Source: Clostridia bacterium (lineage in GTDB: Bacteria; Bacillota; Clostridia; Oscillospirales; CAG-272). From it: a stretch of DNA of 54,842 nucleotides. Made by a program: the position numbers and the translations under genes. Under the pieces are notes generated by a model. The model saw only the letters and a program-made list of their open reading frames with translations, made no database searches and was not told the origin of the DNA. Shown piece by piece: positions 21,707 to 30,942 of the stretch. The stretch's first letter is position 1; the number at the start of each line of letters is the position of its first letter. The DNA lies in assembly GCA_017508195.1 (NCBI GenBank), contig JAFVZL010000050.1, positions 1-54,842 of the forward strand, in the 5' to 3' direction.

Positions 21707-23809
21707 TCACTTTGCTATATCTCTATACTCACTGTAAAGTGTTCCAACCTCGGTACCGGTCAGCGGACGCGAGTAGAGATTAAGTGCAGCAATATCGCCG
21801 ACAAAGCCGTACTCCGCACCACCGGAGGAGCTTACGTCTGCGCCAACGTAGAATACGCTCGCATTTCCCTTTGGAGCATCAAAGAGCATACCAGAGCAAC
21901 CGACGCTCTCCCCTATCGCTTCACCGTCATCGTTATAGAGCGTGACTGCCTCTCCGTTGACGTAGAGCCTGATAGAAGAGCCGCCAAATACGATCACCGC
22001 GTGGACCCATTCGCCAACCTCGGCAATTCCTGCCGCTGTCGTTGCATAAACGTATCTTTTTCCGCCGCCGTTATTGAAGCCGTAGTTGAAGCGTAAGCTT
22101 CCGTCAGCGCGCCTTGCGAGTCCGAAGCCCGCAGAATTGTTATTCGCGCCTATTGCCACGCTCTCCCCTGCACCCTCTCCGACTCTGAAAAGGGTCTCGT
22201 AGGTAAGAGAGTAGACCATACCCGAGTAGAAATCTTTAATATTTTCAAATTTAAAGCCGGAGCTGGCGTCGAAGCTCGCTACGTAGCGCTCAAGCTCCTC
22301 ATTATAAACGGTCGTTACGTTTCCAACGGAAGAAAGCTCCGTATCTCTGTTCATTGCCTTGCCGCCCTCAGCGAACACCGTGCTTAATATATCCGCATCG
22401 AGCGTGCTCTCGGCTATCGTGATGCTGCCGACGATGGGCTCACTTTCCTTGCCCCAGCAGTTCACCGCAAAGACCTTTACCGTGTATGCTCCGGAGTGAC
22501 TATGTCCTCTTAAGTATACCGTCATATATTCGGGCATTTTTGCGGCATTGTGCATACATCCGAGCCTGTATGTTACAAGTGCAGGCTCATCACCGCCATC
22601 CCACAGCTCTATGCGGTAATACTGAGTAAGGTCTCCGCCCGTAGGAGTCGGGAACTTAACGGTAGGAAGATCATAATCATCCGATACCGTTTCGATCTTC
22701 GCACCGTCACCGAACACGGGCGCAACCGAGGCAGCCTCCCTCTCGGGTGTGAACGGCTTTTCGGCATCGGCGCCGACCTTGAACAGTATGGGCTCACCGT
22801 AGAAGCTGTCCGTAAGAAGATCGAATATCCGGAGTCTGATAGTATTCTCTCTATCCACCTCGACGATATAGTACATGGCGCCCGTGCGAGTGCCGTTTGA
22901 GCCGCTGCCTATAAACTCACCGTCTTCATTAATCGCAACAACCGAACTGTTATCGCGTGTCGGGTGTCCTGCAAGGTTGTAGCCGAGATACGCAAGACCG
23001 CCCGTGCCGATAGCGGTGAAGCCGTCCTGCCATATCGACTGCGGGTCGAGGATGGATCGGTGGGTATGTCCCGAGAAGTCGACTACCCTCGGATACTTCT
23101 TAAGAAGCTCACCGAGCCTGGTATCACCGCCCGTAAAGCCGCGTACCTCTGAGCGCGGAGGCTCGTGCTGCATAACGAATATAGGTTTATCAGACGCGCT
23201 GTCGTCCGCCATCGCCGCCTTTATCTCACACTCTAGCCATTCGAGCGACTCTGTATCGTAATAGTTATGAGATTCATATGAATCGTTCGCAAGAATAATA
23301 AAGTGATAACCCGATATAACGAGATGCATATCCTCGCACTCGTAGCCGAGCTTGGAGTTAAAGCGTTCGGTAGATTTTGCAATATTCTCGGGCGTGAACC
23401 TTGCATCACCATTACCGTAGGCGTGGAACTCGTGGTTACCCATTGCAACCTTCAGCACGGTATCGGTATCAACCATCCTGTTAAAGATATCAACGGCAAT
23501 ATCGTACTCCGCAGTCTTACCGTCCTGGGTGAGATCTCCGACAATAAAGATGCCGTCAAGCGAGCGGTATACGCGGTCAGACTCGGCATACCCGTATGCA
23601 CTGTCGATAAAGTTTGCCAGCTTATCCGCACTGCCGTAATCGTCTGCGGTAGAGCGAACGTGAACGTCGCTCGTGATAGCGAAGCGAAGCACGGGAATAA
23701 ACTCCTTTTCCTCTTCCGCAGGAGCGCAGGAGCATATAACCAAGAGTACTAACGCAAGCGTAAGGCATAGACAAATTACGCTTTTTAATAAATGGGAAAA
23801 TTTTCTCAT
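21707..23809 (-). CDS. Calcineurin-like metallophosphoesterase lipoprotein with C-terminal LamG/ConA-like domain
   Basis: The 700-aa exported enzyme has a lipobox near Cys28 (LLVICSC). The metallophosphoesterase motifs are complete: SDVH (about 47-50), GDLTQDG (91-97), GNHE (124-127), QHEPP and FSGHTH; these bind two metals and hydrolyse phosphoesters. The C-terminal ~200 residues look like a concanavalin/laminin-G fold (VHAVIVFGGSSIRLYVNGEAV; LNLYSRPLTGTEVGTLY), often a glycan- or protein-binding module. ATG 23809 follows GGAGG by 5 nt. Its 5' side borders a block of tandem repeats; a -10-like TATAAT (minus, 23843-23848) lies upstream but no clear -35. The substrate is unknown. Confidence 0.87.
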   Translation of the reverse strand: MRKFSHLLKSVICLCLTLALVLLVICSCAPAEEEKEFIPVLRFAITSDVHVRSTADDYGSADKLANFIDSAYGYAESDRVYRSLDGIFIVGDLTQDGKTAEYDIAVDIFNRMVDTDTVLKVAMGNHEFHAYGNGDARFTPENIAKSTERFNSKLGYECEDMHLVISGYHFIILANDSYESHNYYDTESLEWLECEIKAAMADDSASDKPIFVMQHEPPRSEVRGFTGGDTRLGELLKKYPRVVDFSGHTHRSILDPQSIWQDGFTAIGTGGLAYLGYNLAGHPTRDNSSVVAINEDGEFIGSGSNGTRTGAMYYIVEVDRENTIRLRIFDLLTDSFYGEPILFKVGADAEKPFTPEREAASVAPVFGDGAKIETVSDDYDLPTVKFPTPTGGDLTQYYRIELWDGGDEPALVTYRLGCMHNAAKMPEYMTVYLRGHSHSGAYTVKVFAVNCWGKESEPIVGSITIAESTLDADILSTVFAEGGKAMNRDTELSSVGNVTTVYNEELERYVASFDASSGFKFENIKDFYSGMVYSLTYETLFRVGEGAGESVAIGANNNSAGFGLARRADGSLRFNYGFNNGGGKRYVYATTAAGIAEVGEWVHAVIVFGGSSIRLYVNGEAVTLYNDDGEAIGESVGCSGMLFDAPKGNASVFYVGADVSSSGGAEYGFVGDIAALNLYSRPLTGTEVGTLYSEYRDIAK

Positions 23810-23861
23810 AAACACCTCCGATATATGAGTAAAAGCTATAAAATTATAAACGTAAGAGCCC

Positions 23862-24231
23862 CTGACGACAGAGTTTGCTGTAGAAAGCGTCGGTTTGCTC
23901 CGTAAAACCCTAAGCCCTGACGACGGAGTTTGCTGTAGAAATTTTGGTTGTTCCGACGCCAGGCGTACAAACGTACGTCAAGGAGGAAAACTGAAATTTA
24001 TACGGTAAAATCCTAAGTCGCTGACGACGGAGTTTGCTGTAGAAAGCGTCGTTCTTCGCTGCGCCAGGCGTAGAAATCAACGTCAAGGAGCGAAAACGGT
24101 GGCTTATACGGTAAAATCCTAAGTCGCTGACGACGGAGTTTGCTGTAGAAAGCGTCGTTTTTCGTTGCGCCGGGCGTAGAAATCAATGTCAAGGAGCGAA
24201 AACGGTGGCTTATACGGTAAAATCCTAAGTC
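23862..24231. repeat. Tandem repeats of about 105 bp (three full units plus one short unit)
   Basis: Each unit opens with CTGACGACGGAGTTTGCTGT (starts at 23862 with one mismatch, 23917, 24021, 24127) and ends with ACGGTAAAATCCTAAGTC. Spacings are 55, 104, 106 and about 104 bp; the first unit is shortened. Units 3 and 4 differ at only a few positions. Each unit has an internal inverted pair ACGACG/CGTCGT. The last copy runs into the stop codon of the gene at 24225 (the TAG and last Thr codon lie in the repeat). No coding function is evident. Confidence 0.88.
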
Positions 24232-25478
24232 AGCATCGTGTCAAGAGCTTTCATTATCCCTAACTTTCCATATTCATAAGTCAGGCCACCCTGCATATAG
24301 GCGGTGTATGGCTCTATTACGGGACCGTCGCAGGATAGCTCGTTCGTCGCGCCTACGACGAAGGTGCCGGCAGCCATGATCTCGGGGTGCTCGTAGCCGG
24401 GCATATCACCGGGCTCGGGTACGCAGTACGCCTCAACGGGAGAGCCCATCTGTATACCCTTGCAGAACTTAATAAGCTTGTCTGCACTATGGAAGCTTAT
24501 CGTCTGAACTATATCGGTGCGTATCTCGTCATACCTCGGGCTTACGTCAGAGTAGCCGGCGAGTTCGAGAAGCCTTGCAGCAAACGCCATGGACTTCAGC
24601 GTTGCGGCAACCGTTGCAGGTGCCATAAACAGACCCTTGTAGAAGGATACGAGCTGATTATAGTTTGCACCGAGGTCCTTGCCTATCGTCGGAGAGGTAA
24701 GCCTCTCGGCAATATCGTAGATAACATCCTTTTTACCTACGCAGTATCCGCCGCTGACTGCGTGGCCTGCACCTAAATTTTTCATCATCGACCCAACGAA
24801 AACGTCGGCGCCTACCGCTGTGGGCTCTCTGTCCTCGCAGAACTCACCGTAGCAGTTGTCGACCATTACAACGGTGTCGGGTGAGACCTCCTTTATGACC
24901 TTTATAGCCTCGGCTATCTTATCGATGGTAAGGCTTCTCCTCTGTGAATATCCGCGGCTGCGCTGAATGGCGGCTACGCGGACGTCACCCTTTTTGCAGC
25001 GTTCTCTGATGGCATCGAGGTCAAAATCGTCACCGATAAGGTCTATCTCCTCGTATTTAACGCCGTTCGCGATAAGCGAATTTCTGCTGCCGCCCGTGGT
25101 ACCGATAACGCTCTGAAGAGTATCGTAGGGGGTACCCGTGACGTATAAAAGCGTCTCTCCGTGCTTCAAAAGTCCTCCGAGGGTGACCCAGAGTGCATGC
25201 GTTCCGGACATGAGCTGAGGTCGCACGAGCGCATCCTCGGCATCAAAGACTCTCGCAAAGACCTCCTCGAGCTTATCTCTGCCCGAATCGGTAAAGCCGT
25301 ATCCTGTTACCTCTATAAAATCCGCGGTCGACACTCTCGCATCCTGGAATGCGGTTAGCACCTTTGCCGAGCACTTAAGTGCGTTCTCATCTATTCTTTT
25401 AAAGACCTCGGCACAATCGGCCTCGGCACGCGCGGCAAGCTCTGCCGTGTAATCGCTTACATCGTATCCGTAATACAT
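24225..25478 (-). CDS. Methionine gamma-lyase family protein (PLP-dependent, 'aluminum resistance' family)
   Basis: The 417-aa PLP-dependent fold-type I enzyme belongs to the Met_gamma_lyase/YnbB group: LVRPQLMSGTHALWVTL, IQRSRGYSQRRSLTID, VMVDNCYGEF, and GSMMKNLGAG with the probable PLP lysine. The length is typical. Family members are annotated as aluminum resistance or methionine gamma-lyase, but the true reaction is seldom tested. It is 9 nt after the HAD phosphatase gene, so the two are one operon. The last codon and the stop lie in the neighbouring tandem repeat. Confidence 0.88.
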   Translation of the reverse strand: MYYGYDVSDYTAELAARAEADCAEVFKRIDENALKCSAKVLTAFQDARVSTADFIEVTGYGFTDSGRDKLEEVFARVFDAEDALVRPQLMSGTHALWVTLGGLLKHGETLLYVTGTPYDTLQSVIGTTGGSRNSLIANGVKYEEIDLIGDDFDLDAIRERCKKGDVRVAAIQRSRGYSQRRSLTIDKIAEAIKVIKEVSPDTVVMVDNCYGEFCEDREPTAVGADVFVGSMMKNLGAGHAVSGGYCVGKKDVIYDIAERLTSPTIGKDLGANYNQLVSFYKGLFMAPATVAATLKSMAFAARLLELAGYSDVSPRYDEIRTDIVQTISFHSADKLIKFCKGIQMGSPVEAYCVPEPGDMPGYEHPEIMAAGTFVVGATNELSCDGPVIEPYTAYMQGGLTYEYGKLGIMKALDTMLT

Positions 25479-25487
25479 TTTTGCTCC

Positions 25488-26177
25488 TTAATTTATGCTT
25501 TCTAACAGTGGAATAAGCTCATCGAGCGAGCCTATCTCATAATCCGGTTTAATATCCTCACGGGGCGGTCTCTTTTTCGGATTAAAATAACAGGTGAGTA
25601 TACCTGCATTTATGCCGCCCATAATATCCGAGGTGAGGCTGTCCCCCACGATGATAGCCTCAGATTTATTAATGTCGCCAATATCCGAAAAAACGCGCTC
25701 GAAGAAAACGGGCGAGGGCTTATCTGCTCCTACACGCTGTGAAACGTATATGCCGTCAAAATACTTTGCAATTCCTGAGGATTCAATGCGGCTGTCCTGA
25801 ACACGGGCAGTACCGTTTGAGGTTATGTAAAGCTTGTATCTGCCATAGAGGTCATCGAGTAGCTTCTCTGCTCCCGGAAGGAAGTAGTGTCCGATGCAAA
25901 GCTTGTCCTCATACATAGCCTGAGTGGCTACGGGATCGGCATTTACGCCAAGTTCCGTAAACAAAAGTTTGAATCTTCCGACTAAAACCTCGGCTCTGGT
26001 CCATTCTCCGCGCTCGAGCCTCTCCCAACAAGATCTGTTAATTACACTGTACCTTGCTATTGTCTTATCATCGCTCGGGACACCCATCTCGTCAAAGGTC
26101 GCGCGGATGGCAATATGCTCCGCGAGGTGAAAATCGAGAAGAGTGTCATCGAGATCGAGAAAAATATGCTTTATCAT
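25488..26177 (-). CDS. HAD-family hydrolase, YjjG-type pyrimidine nucleotidase
   Basis: HAD motifs are complete: DLDDTLLDF (motif I nucleophile Asp), TSNG (II), the Lys of GADKPSP (III) and GDSLTSDI (IV), with a helical cap between. Sequence and length (229 aa) fit YjjG, which removes phosphate from non-canonical pyrimidine nucleotides. I chose ATG 26177 (GGGAG 5 nt upstream); starts at 26189 and 26234 are possible in frame. It is the first gene of a two-gene operon, reading away from ribulokinase with overlapping promoters. Confidence 0.83.
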   Translation of the reverse strand: MIKHIFLDLDDTLLDFHLAEHIAIRATFDEMGVPSDDKTIARYSVINRSCWERLERGEWTRAEVLVGRFKLLFTELGVNADPVATQAMYEDKLCIGHYFLPGAEKLLDDLYGRYKLYITSNGTARVQDSRIESSGIAKYFDGIYVSQRVGADKPSPVFFERVFSDIGDINKSEAIIVGDSLTSDIMGGINAGILTCYFNPKKRPPREDIKPDYEIGSLDELIPLLESIN

Positions 26178-26265
26178 ATCGTCTCCCATGCCGCCTTTTA
26201 CACCTGTGTACTTTATAGGAAAATCGGCTGACAATTCATTTTTCGCTTTATCTGTGCGATTATCA

Positions 26266-26294
26266 TTGACATTATACCAAAAATATTTTAAAAT
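26266..26294 (+). promoter_or_regulatory. Promoter of the ribulokinase gene
   Basis: TTGACA (26266-26271), a 17-nt spacer and TAAAAT (26289-26294). It occupies the same 34 bp as the opposing promoter, sharing one base at each end. Confidence 0.75.
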
Positions 26295-26299
26295 TACAA
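26271..26299 (-). promoter_or_regulatory. Promoter of the HAD/PLP-enzyme operon, overlapping the ribulokinase promoter
   Basis: On the minus strand TTGTAA (26294-26299), a 17-nt spacer and TATAAT (26271-26276). Polymerase cannot sit on both promoters at once. Confidence 0.72.
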
Positions 26300-26341
26300 T
26301 AGATAAAGCAATAATACTTTCCTGTTAAGAAAGGAGCTATT

Positions 26342-27988
26342 ATGTCGAAGTACGTTATCGGAGTGGATTTCGGCTCTCTTTCGGCAAGGGCGGTCCTTGT
26401 CAGCACCGCTGACGGTAAGGAGATCGCGAGTGCCGAATACGCCTATTCGCACAAGGTAATGAACGAGCATCAGATATGCAGCCCCCGGGCGCTCGCCACA
26501 ACTGCGCTTCAGATGCCCGAGGACTATCTCGATGCTCTTAACATGACAGTGCTCGAGGTGCTTGAAAAAAGCCGCGTGAGCCCAAGGCTCATCGGTGCAC
26601 TCGCAATAGACTTTACTGCTTCAAATATTCTCCCCATCCTTAATGATGGTACACCGTTATCCTCCCTCGACCGCTTCAAGCATAACCCCCATGCATACTG
26701 CAAGATGTGGAAGCATCACGGTGCGACCGAGGAAGCGAAAATACTTACGGATACTGCAAAAAGGATATGTCCCGAAATACTCGAGCCTTACGGCGGTATA
26801 ATTTCCTCGGAATGGTGCTTCTCCAAGATATTTGAAACACTTAGAAAAGCTCCCGAGGTCTATCATACGGCAGACCGCTTTATTGAGGCGGGAGACTGGA
26901 TCACCATGATGCTCACAGGAAGCGATAAGAGGAGCGCTTGCTTCGCGGGATACAAAGCACTTTGGAATCGTGATAACGGTTATCCGCCCGAGGAATTCTT
27001 CGGTGCGGTCGATCCCGAGCTTCGGAACGTAGTCACGGAGAAAATGAGCGGTGATGTGTGTGAGCTCGGTGAGGCTGCCGGAGAGCTCAACGAATACGGC
27101 TCACTTCTCACGGGTCTTGACGTAGGCACTAAGGTATCCGTTGCCGTTGTGGATGCGCACGCGGCGCTCCCGTCTGTTGGTGCGGTCAATCCCGGTGATC
27201 TTATGATAATTATGGGTACCTCTGCATGTCACATACTTATCTCCGACAAAGATGTACCTATCAACGGAATATGCGGCAGAGTTATGGGCGGTGTCGTACC
27301 GGGATACATAGCGTTCGAGTCGGGGCAGCCCGCAGTGGGTGACGGACTCGCCTGGGTGATAAACAACTGCATCGGCTCGGAATACGAGGACGAGGCGCGT
27401 ATTAAGAACAAATCGATCTATGATCTGTTGAACGAAAAAGCCGAGGCTCTCGGTGTCGGCAGCGGTGGGCTCATCGCACTTGATTGGTGGAACGGTAACC
27501 GCTCCCCGTATGCAGACTATGACCTGTCGGGTATGATACTTGGAATTACTCTCTCTACACCGCCCGAGGCAATATACCGTGCATCGGTAGAGGCAATAGC
27601 ATTCGGTGCAAGAAGGCTTGTCGAGGGCTTTGAGAATGGCGGAATTACAGTAAAGCGGATAATCGTCAGCGGCGGAATCGCGAAGAAAAACCCCTTCATT
27701 ATGCAAATGCTATCCGACGTTCTCGGAAGAGAGATACTAATATCTGACCTGAAAGAGGCTCCCGCTATGGGAAGTGCCGTATATGCCGCAGTGACTGCAG
27801 GCGCATATACAAGCATCGGGGATGCCGCACGCGCTATGGCAAACATGGATTTCAATGTCTACACTCCTCGTGCCGAGGCAAAGGAAAAGTACGTTATACT
27901 CTACCCCGAATACGTAGAGCTCAGCGAATATTTTCATAAAACGAACCGAGTTATGGAAAGGTTAAGAAAGCTCGGCAAGGGAGAATGA
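26342..27988 (+). CDS. araB: Ribulokinase (FGGY family)
   Basis: Ribulokinase phosphorylates ribulose in pentose catabolism. The 548-aa protein has the FGGY kinase fold: VDFGSLSARAVLV (ATP/phosphate loop), VVDAHAALPSVGAVNPGDLMIIMGTSACHIL, CGRVMGGVVPGYIAFESGQPAVGD, and ALDWWNGNRS, all characteristic of AraB. Length agrees with AraB (about 560). No araA or araD lies nearby, so it acts with genes elsewhere. AAGGAG-type ribosome site; strong terminator downstream. Confidence 0.9.
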   Translation: MSKYVIGVDFGSLSARAVLVSTADGKEIASAEYAYSHKVMNEHQICSPRALATTALQMPEDYLDALNMTVLEVLEKSRVSPRLIGALAIDFTASNILPILNDGTPLSSLDRFKHNPHAYCKMWKHHGATEEAKILTDTAKRICPEILEPYGGIISSEWCFSKIFETLRKAPEVYHTADRFIEAGDWITMMLTGSDKRSACFAGYKALWNRDNGYPPEEFFGAVDPELRNVVTEKMSGDVCELGEAAGELNEYGSLLTGLDVGTKVSVAVVDAHAALPSVGAVNPGDLMIIMGTSACHILISDKDVPINGICGRVMGGVVPGYIAFESGQPAVGDGLAWVINNCIGSEYEDEARIKNKSIYDLLNEKAEALGVGSGGLIALDWWNGNRSPYADYDLSGMILGITLSTPPEAIYRASVEAIAFGARRLVEGFENGGITVKRIIVSGGIAKKNPFIMQMLSDVLGREILISDLKEAPAMGSAVYAAVTAGAYTSIGDAARAMANMDFNVYTPRAEAKEKYVILYPEYVELSEYFHKTNRVMERLRKLGKGE

Positions 27989-28022
27989 CGCTCAAAAAAC
28001 TCAACTTATAAAACGGAAAAGC

Positions 28023-28060
28023 AAAAGCCTATGGCACTGTGTTGCCATAGGCTTTTTGTT
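28023..28060. terminator. Bidirectional terminator after ribulokinase
   Basis: AAAAGCCTATGGCA (28023-28036) pairs perfectly with TGCCATAGGCTTTT (28043-28056), with T-runs on both strands. It also ends the ABC transporter operon coming from the right. Confidence 0.92.
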
Positions 28061-28094
28061 ATTAAAAACGCGCAAAAAACGTGCTTTTGTAAAG

Positions 28095-28916
28095 TTAAGA
28101 TAGCATAGCGCGGTCACTTGTAAACTCTCCGCCGCTTGCTTTAGCAAACATGCTCAAGAGCTCCTCAACCGTGAGATTCTTCTTCGCCTCGCCCGATACA
28201 TCGATAATAACTCTTCCCTCGTGCATCATAATAAGGCGGTTGCCGTGCTCGATGGCATCCTTCATATTATGAGTGATCATAAGAGTAGTTACGTTATTTT
28301 CACCAACGATTCTATCGGTGATCTCAAGCACCTTTGCCGCAGTCTTAGGATCGAGGGCGGCGGTATGCTCATCGAGAAGAAGCATCTTAGGTCTCTTCAA
28401 GGATGCCATAAGAAGCGTTACCGCCTGTCTTTGTCCGCCCGAGAGCAGACCGACCTTGCTTGTAAGCCTGTCCTCAAGACCGAGACCGAGCTCTGCAAGA
28501 CGCGCCTTATAATCCTCGCGTTCCTCACGGGATACGCCCCACTTAAGTCCGCGGAACTGTCCCTTGCGCAACGCGAGAGCCATGTTCTCATCTATCTGCA
28601 TTCCCGCAGCGGTGCCCATCATAGGGTCCTGAAAAACTCTGCCGAAATACTTTGCGCGCTTGTACTCGGGAAGATGACCTATATCCTCACCGTCAAGCAC
28701 AATAGACCCGCTGTCTACTTTGAATACACCGGTGATAGCGTTCATAAGCGTGCTCTTACCTGCTCCGTTACCGCCGATGACTGTAATAAAATCACCGTCG
28801 TTTATTGTGAGGGAAAGTCCGTTCAGAGCTATCTTTTCGTTTACCGTACCCGCATTGAAGATCTTGACGATGTTATCAAGAACAAGCATGGGACGAGCGT
28901 TATTAGCTTCACTCAT
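28095..28916 (-). CDS. ABC transporter ATP-binding protein (TrpZ-like)
   Basis: The 273-aa ATPase has Walker A GGNGAGKST, Q-loop FQDPMMG, signature LSGGQRQA, Walker B MLLLDEH with D-loop ALDPK, and switch His ITHN. It energises the importer formed with the permease and binding protein upstream. ATG 28916 overlaps the end of the permease gene and has GGAGG upstream. The TrpXYZ (ABC_sub_bind) type arrangement of three genes is seen. Confidence 0.9.
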   Translation of the reverse strand: MSEANNARPMLVLDNIVKIFNAGTVNEKIALNGLSLTINDGDFITVIGGNGAGKSTLMNAITGVFKVDSGSIVLDGEDIGHLPEYKRAKYFGRVFQDPMMGTAAGMQIDENMALALRKGQFRGLKWGVSREEREDYKARLAELGLGLEDRLTSKVGLLSGGQRQAVTLLMASLKRPKMLLLDEHTAALDPKTAAKVLEITDRIVGENNVTTLMITHNMKDAIEHGNRLIMMHEGRVIIDVSGEAKKNLTVEELLSMFAKASGGEFTSDRAMLS

Positions 28917-29874
28917 TGCTCTTCTCCTCCTTTTCCTCAGGCTTTTTCTTAAAGCGGCTGAAAAGCTTCTTAAATGCACCGACTATCTCGTTCTTATAGT
29001 TGGTGAAGGCGAGAGCCGCAATAACGATGACCGCCGACATAAGCTTAAGGTCATCCGAGGGCATACCGGAGTAGATGACGAGAGCGACGATTACTCTGTA
29101 AATGACAGAGCCAACCGCAATGCCTATCAGCTTGAAGAAGAAGCCCTTGGCACGCGCGAATAACGCCTCACCGATAATGATCGATGCAAGACCGATAACT
29201 ATCGAGCCTACTCCCATCTTAACGTCAGCATAGCCCTGATGCTGGGTAAGAAGCGAGCCTGCGACTGCAATAAGTCCGTTCGCAAGAGCAAGACCTATAA
29301 TCTTGGTGTTATCGGTGTTGATGCCCTGTGCACGGCACATCTTCTCGTTGTTACCCGTCGCTCTGATAGCGCAACCGATCTCCGTACCGAAGAACCAATA
29401 AAGCAGACCTATCGTGCCAAGCACGATGATAACACCGAAGACGAGTGTTACGTCGCGCTTCGAGAGCGGAATAATACTCCTGATAATCGCGAAAACGGTG
29501 TCATCAATATACTTAAGAAGGCTGAGGTTAGCCGTGCCGCTCGTGCCCGTGGCAATACTCATGATATGAATATTTACAGAATAAAGAGCGGTCATTGTAA
29601 GAATACCCGAAAGAATCGGGGGTATCTTCAGCTTGGTATGAAGAACACCCGTAACAGCACCTGCCAGAAGACCTGCTATAAACGCAATAACAACTGCGAG
29701 GAACGAGTTCACTCCCTGCCATATCAGCATAGCAGTAACGGCACCTCCGAGCGTCATGGATCCTTCACAGGTCATATCCGCAAAATCGAGTATACGGAAG
29801 GCAATATAGAATCCGATTGCGAGCAGCGCCCAAATAATACCCTGTCCGCAGCCCGATAGAATAATGTCGATCAT
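28909..29874 (-). CDS. ABC transporter permease (TrpY-like, BPD_transp_2)
   Basis: The 321-aa integral membrane protein has about eight to nine segments and the LivH/RbsC-type pattern IIWALLAIGFYIAFRILDFADMTCEGSMTLGGAVTA and GCAIRATGNNEKMCRAQGINTDNTKIIGLALANGLIAVAGSL, the cytoplasmic coupling region. It overlaps the ATPase gene by 8 nt and follows the binding-protein gene by 21 nt. The family is that of putative tryptophan/amino-acid importers controlled by T-boxes. Confidence 0.9.
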   Translation of the reverse strand: MIDIILSGCGQGIIWALLAIGFYIAFRILDFADMTCEGSMTLGGAVTAMLIWQGVNSFLAVVIAFIAGLLAGAVTGVLHTKLKIPPILSGILTMTALYSVNIHIMSIATGTSGTANLSLLKYIDDTVFAIIRSIIPLSKRDVTLVFGVIIVLGTIGLLYWFFGTEIGCAIRATGNNEKMCRAQGINTDNTKIIGLALANGLIAVAGSLLTQHQGYADVKMGVGSIVIGLASIIIGEALFARAKGFFFKLIGIAVGSVIYRVIVALVIYSGMPSDDLKLMSAVIVIAALAFTNYKNEIVGAFKKLFSRFKKKPEEKEEKSNE

Positions 29875-29895
29875 TTGAAATTTGCCTCTATAAAA

Positions 29896-30942
29896 TTATT
29901 TACCGGTGTTAATGGTATGAACCGTAGCGCATCCGTTCGCGAGAACGTTATCGGTAGGTATATATATTGCATCAACGCCCGCGTTCTTAAGTGCTGTGAT
30001 AGCAGCCTCAAGATCGTTGATATCGGAAATACCCTTTTCAACGTAGGTGTAGCCCTTAGAATTGCAGTGAGGGATACCGAGAGTTCTTACCTGATATACG
30101 GAGTTGGTCTCAGCGGCAGTGTAAAGGAAGCCGATCTTAACGTCATCCTTACCGAGAAGCTCGGCAATAAGATCGAGCTGCTTCTCAACAGGGTTGATGT
30201 CGGAGATGCCCGTTACGTTTTTACCGGGAGCGGTAAGGCTTTCAACAAGACCTGCGCCGACGGGGTCGGTAACAGCGTTGAAGATAACGGGAATGTCGGT
30301 CTCGGACGCTGCGGTAACAGCCGCCTGAGAGGATGAGGTCGCGATGGTGTAGATAAGGTCTACGTTCTTAGCAACGAATGACTCGGCGATGGTAACGTTG
30401 TTGGACTCGTCGCCACTCGCGTTCTGGTCGTCAAACGAAATAGTTTTGTTAGCAGCCGCAACGCGAACGGAGAGCTGATCCTTGAAGCCCTCGTTGCTCT
30501 GATCGAGCGCATCGTGCTGAGTGAGCTGAAGAATACCTACGGTATAGTCAGCACCGCTCGATACGATAGCGGCAGTGTTACGCGTTACCCTGGTATCACT
30601 CTTCGAGCCCGCCTTATCAAGAACCGACTGAGGAATGGTGAAGCCGATCTCATCGGCAACTGCCTGGTTTACGATAAGTGCAGGGTCTGCCTCACCGCCA
30701 ACGGGAATAGTGGATGCAGCCTTGCCGTCTATAAGTATATCGGCAGCCATGTTACCTGCCGCAACGCCAAGTGCGTAGTAGTCAATACCGTAGGTTGCAA
30801 TACCGCAATCCGTGTTCATTCCCGACTCACCGCATACTACGGGGAGGGGTTTCGAGGGAGCCGAGCAGGATGCCGCGGACATAACGATGCCAACGAGCAT
30901 AAGCGCGACAAGTAGAATGGATGTAAGCTTTTTCATTTTCAA
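29896..30942 (-). CDS. ABC transporter substrate-binding lipoprotein (TrpX-like), circularly permuted
   Basis: Signal and lipobox end at Cys26 (SAASC). In ordinary TrpX/ABC_sub_bind proteins the order is VGILQLxQHDALD.., then the IYIPTDN segment, then PVVxGExG..GIATxxIDYYxLG.. at the C-terminus. Here residues 32-113 are that C-terminal segment (PLPVVCGESGMNTDCGIATYGIDYYALG), a linker covers ~114-133, and the usual N-terminal domain start (TVGILQLTQHDALD) comes only at 134. The protein ends at IYIPTDNVLANG..HTINTGK, exactly where the moved segment would continue. Frame, signal peptide, ribosome site (AAGGAG) and operon position are intact, so it could be functional. An assembly or recombination error remains possible. 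Confidence 0.88.
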   Translation of the reverse strand: MKMKKLTSILLVALMLVGIVMSAASCSAPSKPLPVVCGESGMNTDCGIATYGIDYYALGVAAGNMAADILIDGKAASTIPVGGEADPALIVNQAVADEIGFTIPQSVLDKAGSKSDTRVTRNTAAIVSSGADYTVGILQLTQHDALDQSNEGFKDQLSVRVAAANKTISFDDQNASGDESNNVTIAESFVAKNVDLIYTIATSSSQAAVTAASETDIPVIFNAVTDPVGAGLVESLTAPGKNVTGISDINPVEKQLDLIAELLGKDDVKIGFLYTAAETNSVYQVRTLGIPHCNSKGYTYVEKGISDINDLEAAITALKNAGVDAIYIPTDNVLANGCATVHTINTGK

